DNA of 64,000 bases from Epiperipatus broadwayi (Eukaryota; Onychophora; Udeonychophora; Euonychophora; Peripatidae), in the NCBI GenBank assembly GCA_028023455.1, contig JAQFVV010006311.1:62001-126000 (forward strand), read 5' to 3'. Below the pieces are notes generated by a model. It made no database searches. It worked only from the letters and a program-made list of their open reading frames with translations, and was not told where the DNA came from. The translations under genes were made by a program, and so were the position numbers. Below are positions 1-13,087 of this stretch, in pieces. Every line of letters begins with the position of its first letter. Positions within the stretch are counted from its first letter, which is position 1.

Positions 1-390
1 ATTTCAGTCCATTCCAACTTGCATATATTTCTAAATTATGAGCACTATGCAAGTCAGATTGTTTACTCATTACATATTCACTCTACCTCTCTCTACCTGG
101 TTATACTAACTTTATAATCAGCCCATTAGTACTACAAATCATGAGACAAATATTGAACTTATATTGATGATTTTAAAAATACAGAATGAAATTATATAAT
201 AAACTGATCCAAATATCTATCAAAATTTTAAATAAAACTGATATCCAGATAAAAAAAGTTTAAAAAGAAAAAAAAGTAGATTTAAAATAAATAATTCTAA
301 TATTTTAATGTTATTAATAGTAGATAAAAAAAACAAAAAAACAATTACAAATTTAAATGCAAATAAATAAAAATAAAATTTAAACAAATA

Positions 391-742
391 ACAGAAGATA
401 TTAAATTGAAAGGCTGCAAACCTTTCACGCTTATTATAATATTTATCTGACAGCCAATCAGATGTTGACGGCTGTCTGAATAATGATCAAACTGCAAACA
501 CGACAGAGAATTTTATAAGAAAAGGGCGGTCCACCCTTTTCTTTACTTGTCTTTCTACATATCTAAGCCAGTCTGAAGTATTTAGGTTTGAAAGTGTGTT
601 TACGGTTTGATCATTATTCAGACAGCCATCATAACATCTGATTGGCTGTCAGATAAGTATTATAATAAGCACGAAAGGTTTGCAGCCTTTCTATTTAATT
701 TCAACTAATTATCTGCGCTTTATATAAAATAAACAGAAGATA
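391..742. repeat. Foldback palindrome with flanking 10-bp direct repeat
   Basis: Arms 401-500 and about 598-704 are inverted copies with few mismatches (both contain ggctgcaaacctttc, cagccaatcagatgt and ctgtctgaataatgatcaaa in opposite orientation). The loop holds a smaller hairpin at about 518-542, agaaaaggg against cccttttct. The 10-mer acagaagata lies at 391-400, directly before the left arm, and again at 733-742, 28 nt past the right arm. No ORF. It could be a MITE or a retroposed hairpin RNA. Confidence 0.8.
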
Positions 743-1796
743 TAAAAAAACAGTGTTATAGATGAGTAGTTAAAATTCAATAAAATTATATATATATATT
801 TAAATACATATGTGTGTGTATATATATGATAACTTATGGTGTTAAATATGCATACTATATTCATATTCATTTAACAAACAAAAACTATGATAAATTTTTT
901 AAGATATGAAGCTGAATTATAATATGAATAAAAGCTTGAGTTGATGCCATAGATATAGATTAAATACCATTTTACCTTCATACAGTAACCCTTTATCTGA
1001 TCATAAACTTATATGTATTACTTTAAAAACACATAACTATTTTTTTAATGTCTTTTCATTTCTTTTAATGACAGCCATTTCATAATATATATACAATAGT
1101 GCAAAAAAAAAAAAAAAAATTAAAAGTTTTATGAATTAAAAATTAATCCATAATAAATACCAAAAAATAAACAGAAAAATATTTGCTCTGCATTTGTTAC
1201 AAATACAATTTACTTACCCAATTTTTATTTAATATTGAATTTTCATGCTTACTGTAGAGTAGAAATGCAAGTTATTTAAAGCAAATATGTCTTATATCAC
1301 CAAAAAAAAAAAAAAAAGTTTATCATTACACGATTTTAAAAAAGCTTCACTTATGTAAATAGAATGCACCAAAATTAAAATAAATGTAACTTACATTTGA
1401 CTTTTTTTTTCTTTATTTTAATTTTAATGTCTTTCATAATAATAATATAATATTATAATTTTTTAAACAATCTTTCAATTAAATTCTTAGTTCACAACAA
1501 AAACTAAAGTTTTGTTATATAATTACAAATATATATATATTGATTACACAATATATAAAGTGCACCTATAATAAATTAGAAAATATATAAGTTAACTAAA
1601 ACTTTATTCTGATTTAATGAATTATATTTTTAATGGGATGACAATGTCTCTTCAAGCAATATGACTACTATTGATAAAATGTTTAAAATTAAAACTACAC
1701 ACATACAAAAAACAACAATACAGCAACTGTAATGATGATTATTAATAAACAATTTGTATACTAGTGTTTGCCTGAAGGTTCATGATGATGGCATTT

Positions 1797-2300
1797 TAGT
1801 TGTACTTGTATGTTGAACTATTTCCATTACTGACATTAAATATTGAATGTTTTAAAAAAAAAAATTTAAACTTTATTTCAATTTTCCAATTACAGTCAAT
1901 TGTTAGTAATAGTAAATACAGATTAATATATACAGTGGAATTATTATCCTCCCTCCTTCAGGTGTTACTGCTCCGACTAGTGACAGGACTAGCATGTGAA
2001 TTGAACTGAATCTTTAGATTCTTGAATACCAAATTGGTTAGAGTGCTCTTAAAATTCAGTGAAAAAGAATCTGAAAGTCTCAATTCCCATGCTAGTACTG
2101 TCATTGGTCAGATCAGCAGTACCTGAAAAAGAGAGAAGAATAATACTTCTTAAAACATTATGTATTTACTAACCTGTGTTTACATTACTAACAATTGAAT
2201 GTAATTGGAAACTTTAAATAAAGTTTAAAATTTTTTTCCAATGACCTTCAATATTTAATGTTAGATGATGGAAATACTCCAATATATAAGTATAATTTAT
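1797..2300. repeat. Head-to-head inverted dimer of a tRNA-derived SINE
   Basis: The right unit (about 2025-2300, plus) starts with a tRNA-like head (aattggttagagtgctc as A box, gtctcaattcc as degenerate B box) and ends tagatgatggaaatactcc. The left unit (1797-2024, minus) is the inverted copy with the same tail outward and a B-box-like cagttcaattc. Arms share long blocks such as the region around ttactaacaattga. The same family occurs at 46409-46922 and singly at 51612-51895. Confidence 0.75.
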
Positions 2301-5074
2301 ATATTATATTTAAACAGATATGATTTTGATTAATAATATGCTTATTAAAATATTTATTTATTAACTATCACTAATTCTCAATTTTTAAACTTTTGTTTAT
2401 ATTTTATAAGATATAAGTTTGTGGTATATTTTATAATTTATGGTAGCAAGTTACTTTTTTTATCATTAGAAACCAAAAAAAAAAAAAAAAACATTTTAAT
2501 TCCTTATTTTTTATGCAAACATTTGATTTACAATGCTTTTAATAAAATGCAATGCACATAAAAATATTAGTAATATCTTGCCATTTATAACTCAGACAAA
2601 GATTGATAAACAGCTGAAATATATATTTAAAAAAATATAAATAAAAGCATTAATTTAAAAAATGTATATATGTTTGTAAATTGAATTTGTAAGAGATAAA
2701 CTGAACAATATGTAATAAGTTATGTTTCATAAAATGCTAAAAAATTAAAAAACTTTGTTTAGAAAAATAAGAATAATGTGCTTAGACAATAAGTTTTTTG
2801 TGCTTTATATGAATAAATGATTTTTGAAAATGAAATATAATTCAGATATAATCACTTCACATATGGCAATTCGATAGTTAATACATTGGTTGAAATGCAT
2901 GTTAAATGCAGTATTGTAATGAAACAGTTATTGCAATAATTTTCTTTCTACAAGCCAATTCACATTATTTCCCCCAATTCTCTCTATCTCCTGTTATATT
3001 CATTAGATTTTCATAACTATCCCTCTCCTTCAGATTAGCTTTTTTTTTTTTTACTTCTTTTCATTTGAGTTTTTCTAGCTCCTCTTTTAATTTATATGTT
3101 CACTAATCTTATTCTATTTTTTTCAATAAATACTCTTTTTAATCATCTCTTTTTAATAACTGATTAACTAATTTATTGTATAAGGTTCCAAATCCACATC
3201 TCAAAAATCTTCAAAGTCTATTTGCACAATGAAATTCTCATTTAAAATTTTTTTTATCATTTCTCTAATCATCATTTAAAATGTTTCTGAATATTAATTT
3301 CTATTCTTCGACTTATTTCTTAACTAATATTTTATCATTTATTTATAAAAATTTTATGAACAGACCTACAGAGAGATATTAGTGTGCACCAATAATTACA
3401 ATAATAATTTCAGGAAAACATTTTTTGAAGCTAAAATCCATGCCACATGTGAAATTAATTGTTATTAAAGTATCAAACTAATATCTTCATTTCAACCAAA
3501 TTACTTATAAATTTCAGCCTCTTTTGTAAATTAAGCTTATTTATTAAGTTACAATATTGAGTGGCAATTTGTCTTCTTGAAGGCATGTAGAATAATTAAG
3601 CAATAGGGTACTATGAGCAAGTGAAATCATAAATGTTAATAAGCCCTTTAAATCTCAATTTCTTAAAATATATATTATCATCAGATCACTTGACTATTTT
3701 TCATTTCATTAATTTCTAAACAACATTCATTTATAGATATATTTAAATGGATATTAAATAAAATATGTGATAATATTTCTGTCATATTTCATAGTCTATA
3801 TCCTTCTCTTTGCTAGGTAGATAATTTAGGCTTATAATTTTTCTTCCATGTAGAGACTTTATCCCCCTCCCCCAATCGATACTTTTACTTGCAAAATATT
3901 TAATAGAATGGTCCACTTAATAATAATGCTTTTTCAAAAAAAAAAAAAAAAAAATCAATAAAACATATTTCTCCCCAATAGAATCCTAACTGCATGGTTT
4001 GTTCCTCCATTCTTTTTAAATACAATTTGTTCACGACATAAAAACTATCAAATAATCCACTTTTCACTACATTATACTTTTCTTAGCTTCTATAGAAATC
4101 ACAAATGCTGAAGAAAAAAAATACAATGGTTGTTCCCTTTTTAAATTTATAAATTCCATCTAAATATTAAGTAGATCTCTCAAATCCTTAAATTTTTTCC
4201 GAAATTTTATCAAACTCCTGAGTATATAATTCTGCCAAAGTTGTAAAATTTGATATAATTCTGTAGTTTGAAAACAATGTTGTTTTTTTTATTTTTCTTA
4301 TCATCATTAACATGAATTTATTAATCATTATTACTTTTTCTCTCCATTTTTTTTTTTTATCTTAGTGTCTTCAAACACTTTTTACTCATTCAAAATTTTT
4401 TCAAACCATAAGACAATTTGTGTTTTCTGGTCATAATGTTTTTCTTTTCCTTTTTTTATTTTCTAACTTTTTATTCTTTATCTTTCCCTGAATCTGTTTT
4501 TATTTTTATGAGTGGCTAGTAATGACAATGATATATACATACACATACATCATAAAGATACTAAAACAGTTTATATATTAATATTTTTAGAAATTCTAAA
4601 ATACTTTTAGTGCATTAGCACCATACTAGATTACTAAAAAAAATATTTAAGTGTAAAGTCTGTGTCTTCATACAATATATAACATATAATCACAGCAGAG
4701 ATTTGGTCCATTATATATACATACTGTCATACCTGATTAATACTATCTTTCTAATCCTTTTTTTTTTTGTTAAAGGACTTACTTTTTTTTTAATACAAAT
4801 TTTATAATTACATAAATTCATGTCTCAGTAGTAAGTTTAAAAATAATAATCTACTTATAGCCATTGAATAAAGTATTTAATATAAATTATTTATTTTCAA
4901 TTACTGTAATGGTCCACAAATTTAATGTCAATTACTGAAATCACTTTGTTTCTAAAAGAACATCAAAAACTCATCAGCTATATGTCTTCATCACACAGAT
5001 AAAATGCTAAGATGCTCTTAGCAAAATGAATTATTATATATAAAAGAAAATGCCATATAAATTGTAGTACTTAC

Positions 5075-5147
5075 CTGATCATTCCATGCTGAAATACAGT
5101 ACAAGGTTTCATCTATTTCTAAAAGATTAACAGTCTGACTAAAAAAA
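5075..5147 (-). CDS. POMGNT1: POMGNT1 exon I (GT13 domain)
   Basis: 73 nt: one base completing serine, then 24 codons; residues 287-311. It reads [20 protein letters not shown] then AWNDQ, matching FFS.LSQ....[14 protein letters not shown] of the family. The acceptor is chosen at ...tttttag before seven Ts, because only this point restores the serine split with exon H. Donor gtaagtac. The family continues GYEHT; that exon must lie beyond position 1. Confidence 0.95.
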
Positions 5148-5527
5148 CTAAAAAAGAAAAATGTCCATTATATTCATGTGTGTACATAATTTATTAATAA
5201 GAATATATATTAATAAAATAACTAATGCACAATAAAATATTTTTGTAACAAATTTAAATCTTTATATTGCAGGCACTCTTCTGAAAGTTTTTCTTAAAGA
5301 CAGATTATAGTTAAGACTTATAAGTAAAAAGATAAACTGTTTGTATGTTTCTGGCTGCAATTTCAAGTATTTCAATCTATCTGATTTGATGAACACAGAT
5401 CTTCTGTTTAAATGCATGTATATAAAAGAGCTTGGTCTGTGAAATTTTATTCCAAACAGCTCATGCTTTAATAATAAGTTTATAGATAAATACACTGAAC
5501 ATCTAAGGATTTTATGGGTTACAGGTA

Positions 5528-5672
5528 GTGTGTGTGTGTGTGTATACAGATGGAATGATGGATGGATAGATGGGAAGAGAGAGGGAGATGGGGATAGGGA
5601 AAGGGGAGATAGAGGGAGAGCCAGAGGGGGAGAGAGAGGAGGAAGAGAGGGCAGAGTGAGAGACAGATAGAT
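5528..5672. repeat. (TG)n then GA-rich simple repeats
   Basis: A short (TG)n run at 5528-5543 is followed by imperfect ggat/gata and gaga repeats up to about 5672. The plus strand is almost only purine from about 5565. Confidence 0.8.
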
Positions 5673-5741
5673 AGCATTATCATCACAATTTTGAACATTA
5701 TGATGAAATACAATTATTTCAGAACTTTTCCATGTGTGCAG

Positions 5742-5800
5742 CAATAATAATAATAATAATAGTAGTAGTAGTGGAAGAGGAGGAAGAGGAAGAAGAAGGA

Positions 5801-5831
<31 letters not shown>

Positions 5832-6294
5832 GAGGAGGAAGAGGAAGAAAAAGAGGAAGGAGGAAGAAGAAGAGGAAGAGGAGGAAGAAGAAAGAGAAGG
5901 AGGATGAGGAGGAGGAGAAGGAGAAGAAGTAGAAGAAGGAGGAGGAGAAAGAGGAGAAGAAGGAGGAGAAGAAGGAGGAGAAAGAGAAGAAGGAGAAGGA
6001 TGAGAAGAAGAAGGAGGACAAGGAGGAGAAGAAGAAGGAGGAGGAGGAGAAGGAGGAGGAGAAGAAGGAGAAGAAGAGGAAGGAGAAGAAGGAGGAGGAG
6101 AAGAAGGAGAAAAAGGAGGAGGAGAAGGAGAAGAAGGAGGAGGAGAAGAAGGAGGAGGAGAAGAAGGAGAAGAAGAAGGAGGAGAAGGAGAAGAAGGAGA
6201 AGGAGAAGAAGAAAAAGGAGAAGGAGAAGAAGCAGAAGAAGGAGGAGGAGAAGAAGGAGGAGGAGGAGAAGAAGGAGAAGAAGAAGGAGGAGGA
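5742..6294. repeat. Long (AAG/AGG)n homopurine tract
   Basis: The tract begins as (AAT)n at 5742-5760, becomes (AGT)n at 5761-5772, then about 520 bp of interleaved AAG and AGG triplets with essentially no pyrimidines on the plus strand. The triplet period keeps several frames open (poly-Leu on the minus strand, Arg- or Glu/Lys-rich on the plus strand); these are composition artefacts. The tract abuts the first LINE bases. Confidence 0.95.
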
Positions 6295-6344
6295 TATTGA
6301 TAATATTTCTACAATTGATATAACTAAATCTGCTGATAATTTTA

Positions 6345-7100
6345 TTGATACAAATATACATACATCTTTGGTATTTAATTACGAGTAGTTCTAATATTTT
6401 ACATTGTTTTTATCAAAATGTACGTGGATTACGTACTAAGACATTTAATTTAAAAACTTCATCTATTATTGAAAATTATGATATTATAATGCTTACTAAA
6501 ACTTGGCTTACTGCGGAATTTAAAAATAATGTATTGTTTGATGATAGATATACTGTTTTGAGATAGGATAGAGATCCTAATATTGCTGACAGGGGAGAAG
6601 GCACATTGATTGCTCTTAGATCTCAATTGGAATTTAAGTTGCATAAAGTTATATTGTGTTCTAATGAATCAAGGGTAGAAGTTAATTTTAGATATGCTAA
6701 AATACTTATGGGGAATATATATATATACATCCTGGTATATCTAATAAAGAGTTTGATTTAATTTTAACTGATATAGAATTATATCTTATGAATTATCCAC
6801 ATTATATAATGATTACAGGTGATTTTAATACTCCAGAATTTTTGAATAATCAAACGCTTTCATCTAAAGCAATGAGATTGAAGAATTTTGTTACTCTTTT
6901 AAATTTTATACAAAATAATACTTCTTTAAATTGTAATAATAGAACATTGGATTTAATTTTTACTAACTTTAGTGATGTTGGTTGTTATACATCTAATTTT
7001 CCTCTTGTTAAAATTGATGTTCATCATCCTCCAATTGAAAATTTAATACCTATTCATGGGAAAAGAGAGTGTATACATTCTTCATTAATTAGAGATTATC
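6345..7100 (+). pseudogene. LINE endonuclease domain, frameshifted
   Basis: Frame 1 carries YQNVRGLRTK (QNVRG at 6414-6428) and LTKTWL (TKTWL at 6495-6509), then a stop at about 6565. The same frame resumes with more endonuclease-like sequence until about 6750. A second frame, from 6788, carries ITGDFNTPEF (GDFNTP at 6818-6835), LDLIFTN and a VHHPP in place of the usual DHHP. At least one stop and one frameshift break the domain. The same open stretch continues to 7447 into the linker. Confidence 0.9.
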
Positions 7101-7428
7101 GTAAGGCTAATTTTTTGGGTCTGGATATAGCACTTCGGGATTGTAAATGGTTATCTGTCTATAATTCAAAGTCTGCTAATGAAGCCATGGATGTATTTGT
7201 GGATATATTGCAGTTTTATATATCTAAATATATGCCAATTCATATAGGGAAAAAGCTTAAATATCCTATTTGGTATTCAAATAAATTAAAACTAATTTTA
7301 AAAAGGAAATATAGATTTTATAAATTATTTAAAAAAACAGGTTGTTATATTTGTTATAATAATTTTGTTAACTTTAGATATTTATCTAAAAAATTGAGAG
7401 AAAAGATTTCAATACTTACATTGTTAGT

Positions 7429-8430
7429 ATGGAAGCATCACTTTTAACTCGACCTAAAGAGTTTTGGAAAATTATGAAGGATTTTGATATTAATAAATGT
7501 AAAAGGCCAATAGGTTCATCTTTAATGCCTGATATTAATAAATTTTACGATTATTTTTTAATGTTGGGAAGATGTATTTTTAATGAGGTAAATGATGTGG
7601 ATGATAACAGAGACAGGGACATTTTAGGATATGACATTAGAATAGGATTTATAACTATAAAGAAGATATTAAAAAAGCTGTTAATCAAATAAATGTAAAT
7701 TCTAGTCCTGGTTTTGATAATATTCCAGCATTCTTAATAAAAGATTGTGTGGAGATTAAGTCATGTCCTCTGGAATATATCTTTAATCTTTCAATTCAAA
7801 CAGGCATCTTTCCTTCATACTTGAAAATTACTAAAGTTATACCAATACATAAAAAAGGATCTCATTCTGAAGTTTCTAACTATAGGCCAATCTCAGTTTT
7901 ATCTATTTTTTCAAAAATATTTGAGAAGTGTATATATAATAGTATTATTGGTCAAGTTAATTTGTTGGTTTCAAGTTTTCAACACCTGTTGAGACAAATT
8001 TATTAACTATACATGATCATATTACCCATTCTTTAAATAATCAAGCACAACTTGATGTAATTTATTTTGATTTAAGTAGAGCTTTTGATAGAGTTATTCA
8101 TTCTAAACTTTTAAGTAAAATGTCTATGGGTTTTTCATTGAATTTGTTAAATTTGTTTGTCATTTTTGCAAAATAGACCTTCTTTTATTAAATGTAATCA
8201 TGTTTCACACACTTATGTAAATGAATTAGGTGTTCCACAAGGTAGAGTATTGGCACCATTGGTGTTTGCAATATATATAAATGATTTGGGTAGATATATA
8301 GTGAAAGGATAGTCTATTATCATATGCTGATGACTGTAAAATATTTAAATTAATTACTTGTTATAAGGACCATTTACAGCTTCAATCTTATATAGATAGC
8401 TTTTCTGAATGGTGTTTAAAGAATAACATG
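7429..8430 (+). pseudogene. LINE reverse transcriptase domain, multiple frameshifts
   Basis: The linker (7429-7692, containing RPKEFWKIMKDF) is followed, in another frame, by SSPGFDNIPAFLIKD and then VIPIHKKGSHSEVSNYRPIS (within 7749-8006). Next come FDLSRAFDRV (8066-8095), GVPQGRVLAPLVF (from 8229) and SYADDCKIFK (YADD at 8323-8334). These last three motifs are in frames 2, 3 and 1, so indels separate them. The catalytic aspartates are still encoded, but no continuous enzyme is. Confidence 0.93.
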
Positions 8431-9103
8431 CATATAAATATAGAAAAATGTTGTGCTGTTACATATACAAGGAAAGTTCAATACTATATGGATTCATATT
8501 ATATAAATAATAAAGCTATTGAATATAAAAAGTATTATAAAGATCTTGGAATATGGTTTGATCAAAATGGATCTTTTACAACTCATGTAGATAATATTTT
8601 ATGTAATGCTAATAAAATAATGGGTCTTATTCTTCGTAATGGACGTTATTTTAATATTTTTATTAAAATACATTTGTTTAAAACACTTGTACTTCCTATA
8701 ATGGAATATGGCTCAATAATATGGAACTCGAATAAGTTATCTCATATAGATAGATTGCAATCAATATACAATAAATTCAGTAATATAATTAATGCAAAAG
8801 ATGTTTATATAAATTTGTTTCATAGAAGAGTGATTCGTGATATGAAATTTTTTTTATTTAATCATTCATGGAAAAATTTACTTACATAATTGTATTTCAA
8901 AGGTATTAATAAGAGTTCCTCATATATATACAAGGAATAAGGATTTATTTAGTACTGATAAATATAAATATGAAACTTTATATTTAGCAGCATTATACAG
9001 ATTATCAAATTTTTATAATATGTATTTTAATGATATTGATATGTTTTTAGTTGATCTAAAGACATTTATTAAAGAAACAACAATTACTTTGACAAATATT
9101 TAA
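8428..9103 (+). pseudogene. LINE RT C-terminal region
   Basis: One open stretch (8428-8889) starts inside the palm/thumb region (MHINIEKCCAV) and contains YYKDLGIWFDQNGSFTTHV and LFKTLVLPIMEYGSIIWN, typical of the thumb and connector of Jockey-like LINEs. After a stop and shift near 8889 coding resumes and ends with TAA at 9101-9103. The 3' UTR ends in aataaatgaattgaagtg before the TCA tail. Confidence 0.88.
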
Positions 9104-12100
9104 GGTTACTCTCTATATAATCAGATTGGGAGTAACATTAATTTTTGTGATATTTTTAATTTTAAATATTGTTTTTAATTTTAAATATTGTTTTATTATG
9201 TAAACATTTATATTTTCATTTTATGTCATATGTATTATCTTCCTTTTTATTGTAATGTGCAAATTGTAATTGGCTTTATGCGTTGTTTAGCACTTAAATA
9301 AATGAATTGAAGTGAATCATCATCATCATCATCATCATCATAACAATAACATTTCAACTACATTTTATGTATCATCTAGATAGTATAGATGCCACAATAC
9401 TAATTGATGGAAACAAACTGGTATTACATATGTGTGATTTAGTTGCTAATTATTTTGTACAATAAAAAAAATAGAAAAGATTAGTTGAAAAAGGTGATGA
9501 ATGATTAATTTGACTTTTTTTATTTATTCTAATGATGTGATTTATAATTTTTTCATATATATATATTGAAACAGTATATTATAACTGTTTCACCTATTTT
9601 TCCCCACTGCTCATTCTGTGCTACATTTAAACTCTCTCTGAGTACATGTATATAAGCGTCAACACTGTTATATAGGTATCATCACACATATATGCGAACA
9701 AACGACTGTGATATCATCAGTTTATATATATTACAGCATGTATATTTATTTTAAAATAACATTTTGTTATATATTTTGCTTGTTAAAAAGAGTTATTTTA
9801 CATTTTAAATTGTGTATATATAGGCATGGTCTACACACGACAGTGTTAGATGTAGAATGGTACGGGTATTATTGAAAGCTATAAAGATTCTTAATTTTAA
9901 CCTTAAATAAATCATAAACAAAAGCCTCGCTGGGAACATCTGTTTTAACCTAGCTTGATGAGGTAATTGTTTCTAAGTAATAATATTTTTCTAAATTGTA
10001 TAATTTTCGTAAACAAAATTACTGAACTGAAAGTATTGAGGTTATTAGGAATTTAAACAGTCAAGTTTAAAGAAAACAACCTTTTAAAAAAGTAACAGGA
10101 TGGTTTAAACGTATTGAGTTATAAAATTTCAGAGGGTGCTAAGTGATTCTCTGAAGTAAATAGTCTTGTTGATAACCAGGTGTTCAAAGCCTTGAATTGT
10201 ATAAATAGGCTATGTTTCTTGCTGTAAGGATTCACTCTATAATTTTGAGAAGCATTGTCTACCAGAATCCATGCCCCTTTTCACTCTGACATGTCTGACT
10301 AGGCAAACTTAGGTTTGCTGTCTTCCTGGACAGGAGATGGCAATTTCTGTTCCCCTACATGCCTGACAGCATGAACATCATCACAGAGGGGAAACCATCC
10401 AGCAGCCTACCACCAGAAGACACCTCAATCAAGATCACCTATCCTAAGGAGAGTGCCACTATGCCCACTGTCTGATGTGCCTGCATTACAAGCTACAACC
10501 ATGAAAATCGGCAATATTCTTTTACAAAACTGCAGAGATCTATAATTTAATATTTAAATCTATAGCATTAAGCTAGCTTATTTACTACAATGAACACTCA
10601 ATCTTATTTCTTAAAATCTGTTAAACTAAATCATTTATAAATTAATCTTATAAACTTGCCTGAATTCATCTTTATAAAGTAAAAAAAAATTATTTTTTAT
10701 AATCTATAAATAACTGTAATCAGTTATGTCTTAAATTTCTCAAAACTGCAGTCATACCTAGATTTATTGTTTTAGCTATTTTATTTAAACCTATTATATA
10801 TGTTATAATATGCCCATCTTTCGAAACAGCAAATAATTGGTAACTAACTTTCAATGGAGATAATTAAAATCTCCACTTTAAATATTTAAGAATGCTACTT
10901 CATATATTAAATTGCTGTTTCAAAATACTATATTGGTTGATAATAACAAATCGCTACAAGCTTGTTAACATGATTTTATATATTTTATCAATTGCATTAT
11001 ATTTCTTGAGGGTTTGCTTAGTCAGTTATTATAACGTATGACTTTTGATACTTGTTAGTTAGAAGTGATCTGCTAGCCAGAGATGATATTGTAGTATATT
11101 TGTTAATGTTTATGAATGGCCATTAAATATACTTTCCCTCTTTAATTACAAATAGATATATGCAGAGTCAGCATTTTAACTTGGGGTTATAATTTAATTT
11201 AAGCCCTTTTTGTAAGCATAGTTATAATACTAGTTTAAGAACTGGATTGTGTTAGTCTGGCAGATAGAAGCTACCTGTTTTCAGGCACAACTAATTAATT
11301 ATGCGTATACATATTGGTAATTTATGTGCACATTGCGAATGTGTTTTTATAAAGTACATCTTTGTACAGTTTTGCTGCACACTTTTAAATGGGTTCAAGG
11401 TGAACAGCCACTCCATTCTTTAGTTTGGGTATGGCTATCTTTATTAGAATTGGAACACGAGGGTACAGATCATGTTTATAAAGCCTATCAGACTTCCTGA
11501 ACTTACCAGTTCATATATCAATTGCAGCAAAATGTCCAGTTTCAGAAGAGTGAGCATTTGATGCTGATGCTCTTGAATAATTACTCACTGGCACCGCAGA
11601 TTTATTTCTTAATATTTATGTAGTGCTATAGTATATATATGTGAATCTAAAAGTAACTAGTTCTTTTCCTCCTTATTAACTATTCAGCATTAGACTGAAA
11701 CTCAAATCTTGGTTACTAGGTTGAATCTGCATTATCTTGAGCTTATTATTTGCTCACACTCTTAATATATATAACAGTCAGCTTAGAGCTGTATGTAGTC
11801 ATCATTTTGGCTACACTATTGTCTTGTAACATTAGCAAACCATGTACCATAGGATGGGCGTATTAAATGATTATAGGCATGATTTATTAACGACACATAC
11901 AACCTATTTTAATGTGTTAGGAGGAGACTGCTGTATTGTTAATAGTCTCACCCACTATGTAAACACCTGTGTGTGTCATCACACATACCTAATAACTATA
12001 TAATCATTGTCATTTTCTTTTACTTAATTTTGTTATTGATTTAATAAACCTGTTTAAAATATAAAACTTGTTTCATATCTTTCTTGCTCGTAGTTTTATT

Positions 12101-13087
12101 TCAATCCAAATCATATTATTTTATCCCAAATTTCTCAATGATTTTACATGTCAAATATGCCTTGTTTTAATTAAGTTAATTAGTATGATAAGTAGTCTGT
12201 TTCTGCCCACAGAGTTAATTGTTAGCCATTTCCAGAGTCTCATGTTTGAAGCGGCTTGCAGCTTAAATTAAGACCAATGTGTAACCTCAGAAATGTCATT
12301 CATAAGATGTTAAATCACGGAGTACTGGCAAAGGGGTTGAAGTTTGGTCGGATTCAAGATCTCATCATCTCATTCCATCAACTTTGGTATATTTTCACTG
12401 GGCTCTGGATTTTGTTATGTGAATGTATAAATATGTCCATTACAGTATATGGAAATTTTATTATTTCATCATGTTTATGTTTCACTTCCATAGATAGGCA
12501 GGTCATGCCTTTGTCACTGATCATGCTATACAACATGCAGAAGGTGTCTCATTTAAAAATTAGAAAAAAATACTACTCTAATAGATATGTATAGTCAACT
12601 TTACTGATTCCCAAAACTTTAACTAGATTCCATAACTTGTGTGTTCCTAAGTCATGATTAAAATTTCTGTTTAACTTTTTATTAGGTACAATTTCTAGCA
12701 AAACTTTCTTCATCAACAAATTTTAATTAAATTATGAATTCACTTGTTTCTTAAGCAATAGTCATTCAAAAAATAAATTACAAATCTATTAAATCTGTCC
12801 CTATTTCACATCCTTACAGCTTTCAGTATTTTATAAGAGTATAATAAATCTCAGGCAATTGCTCAAAAAAAATATTAAATTCTTTCTTCCCATCAATGGC
12901 ACTGCAATTATTCATACTCTTAGAACCATTGATAGCAAAAAATACAATGTCCTTAAAACAAATAATAAAGAATGGTATAATATGTACTTAAATGTTCTCA
13001 AATTCTTATCTAGAAAAACTAGAAACAAAATTTGGCAATATAATATTTATGTGAGTTGTTATACTTTGGAGTAATTATATATAATGT

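Larger units (their letters stand above)
1..5074 (-). other. Intron downstream of POMGNT1 exon I (incomplete)
   Basis: AT-rich intronic DNA with many A/T homopolymers. It holds a foldback palindrome (401-704) and an inverted SINE pair (1797-2300). I looked on the minus strand for the next exon (GYEHT and the following catalytic motifs) and did not see it. From 2310 to 5074 I see only low-complexity AT-rich sequence. Confidence 0.6.
6296..9341 (+). mobile_element. Non-LTR retrotransposon (LINE), decayed, APE endonuclease plus RT
   Basis: About 3 kb, plus strand, antisense to POMGNT1. An apurinic-type endonuclease precedes a reverse transcriptase and a C-terminal region, then a roughly 210-nt 3' UTR and a (TCA)n tail (9317-9341). 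Motifs are QNVRG, TKTWL, GDFNTP, FDLSRAFDRV, GVPQG and YADD. They fall in all three frames with stops between, so this copy is dead. The order and motifs fit the Jockey/I/CR1-like LINEs; the exact clade is not certain. The 5' UTR is missing or replaced by the purine tract. Confidence 0.93.

Noticed and set aside
5262-5744. 160-codon minus ORF
   Set aside because: Runs through TG and GA microsatellites; the Pro/Ser/Leu-rich part is low complexity and nothing is recognised.
5714-6361. 215-codon minus ORF of almost only leucine and other low-complexity ORFs in all frames over the purine tract
   Set aside because: Direct consequence of a triplet purine repeat; no start context, no domain.
9567-12075. 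Element bounded by tgaaacag... and ...tgtttcata
   Set aside because: Terminal match is short and AT-rich; no internal coding evidence.
12256-12594. 112-codon plus ORF
   Set aside because: No recognised motif, no neighbouring exon; a chance ORF or element scrap. Mentioned within the intron entry only.
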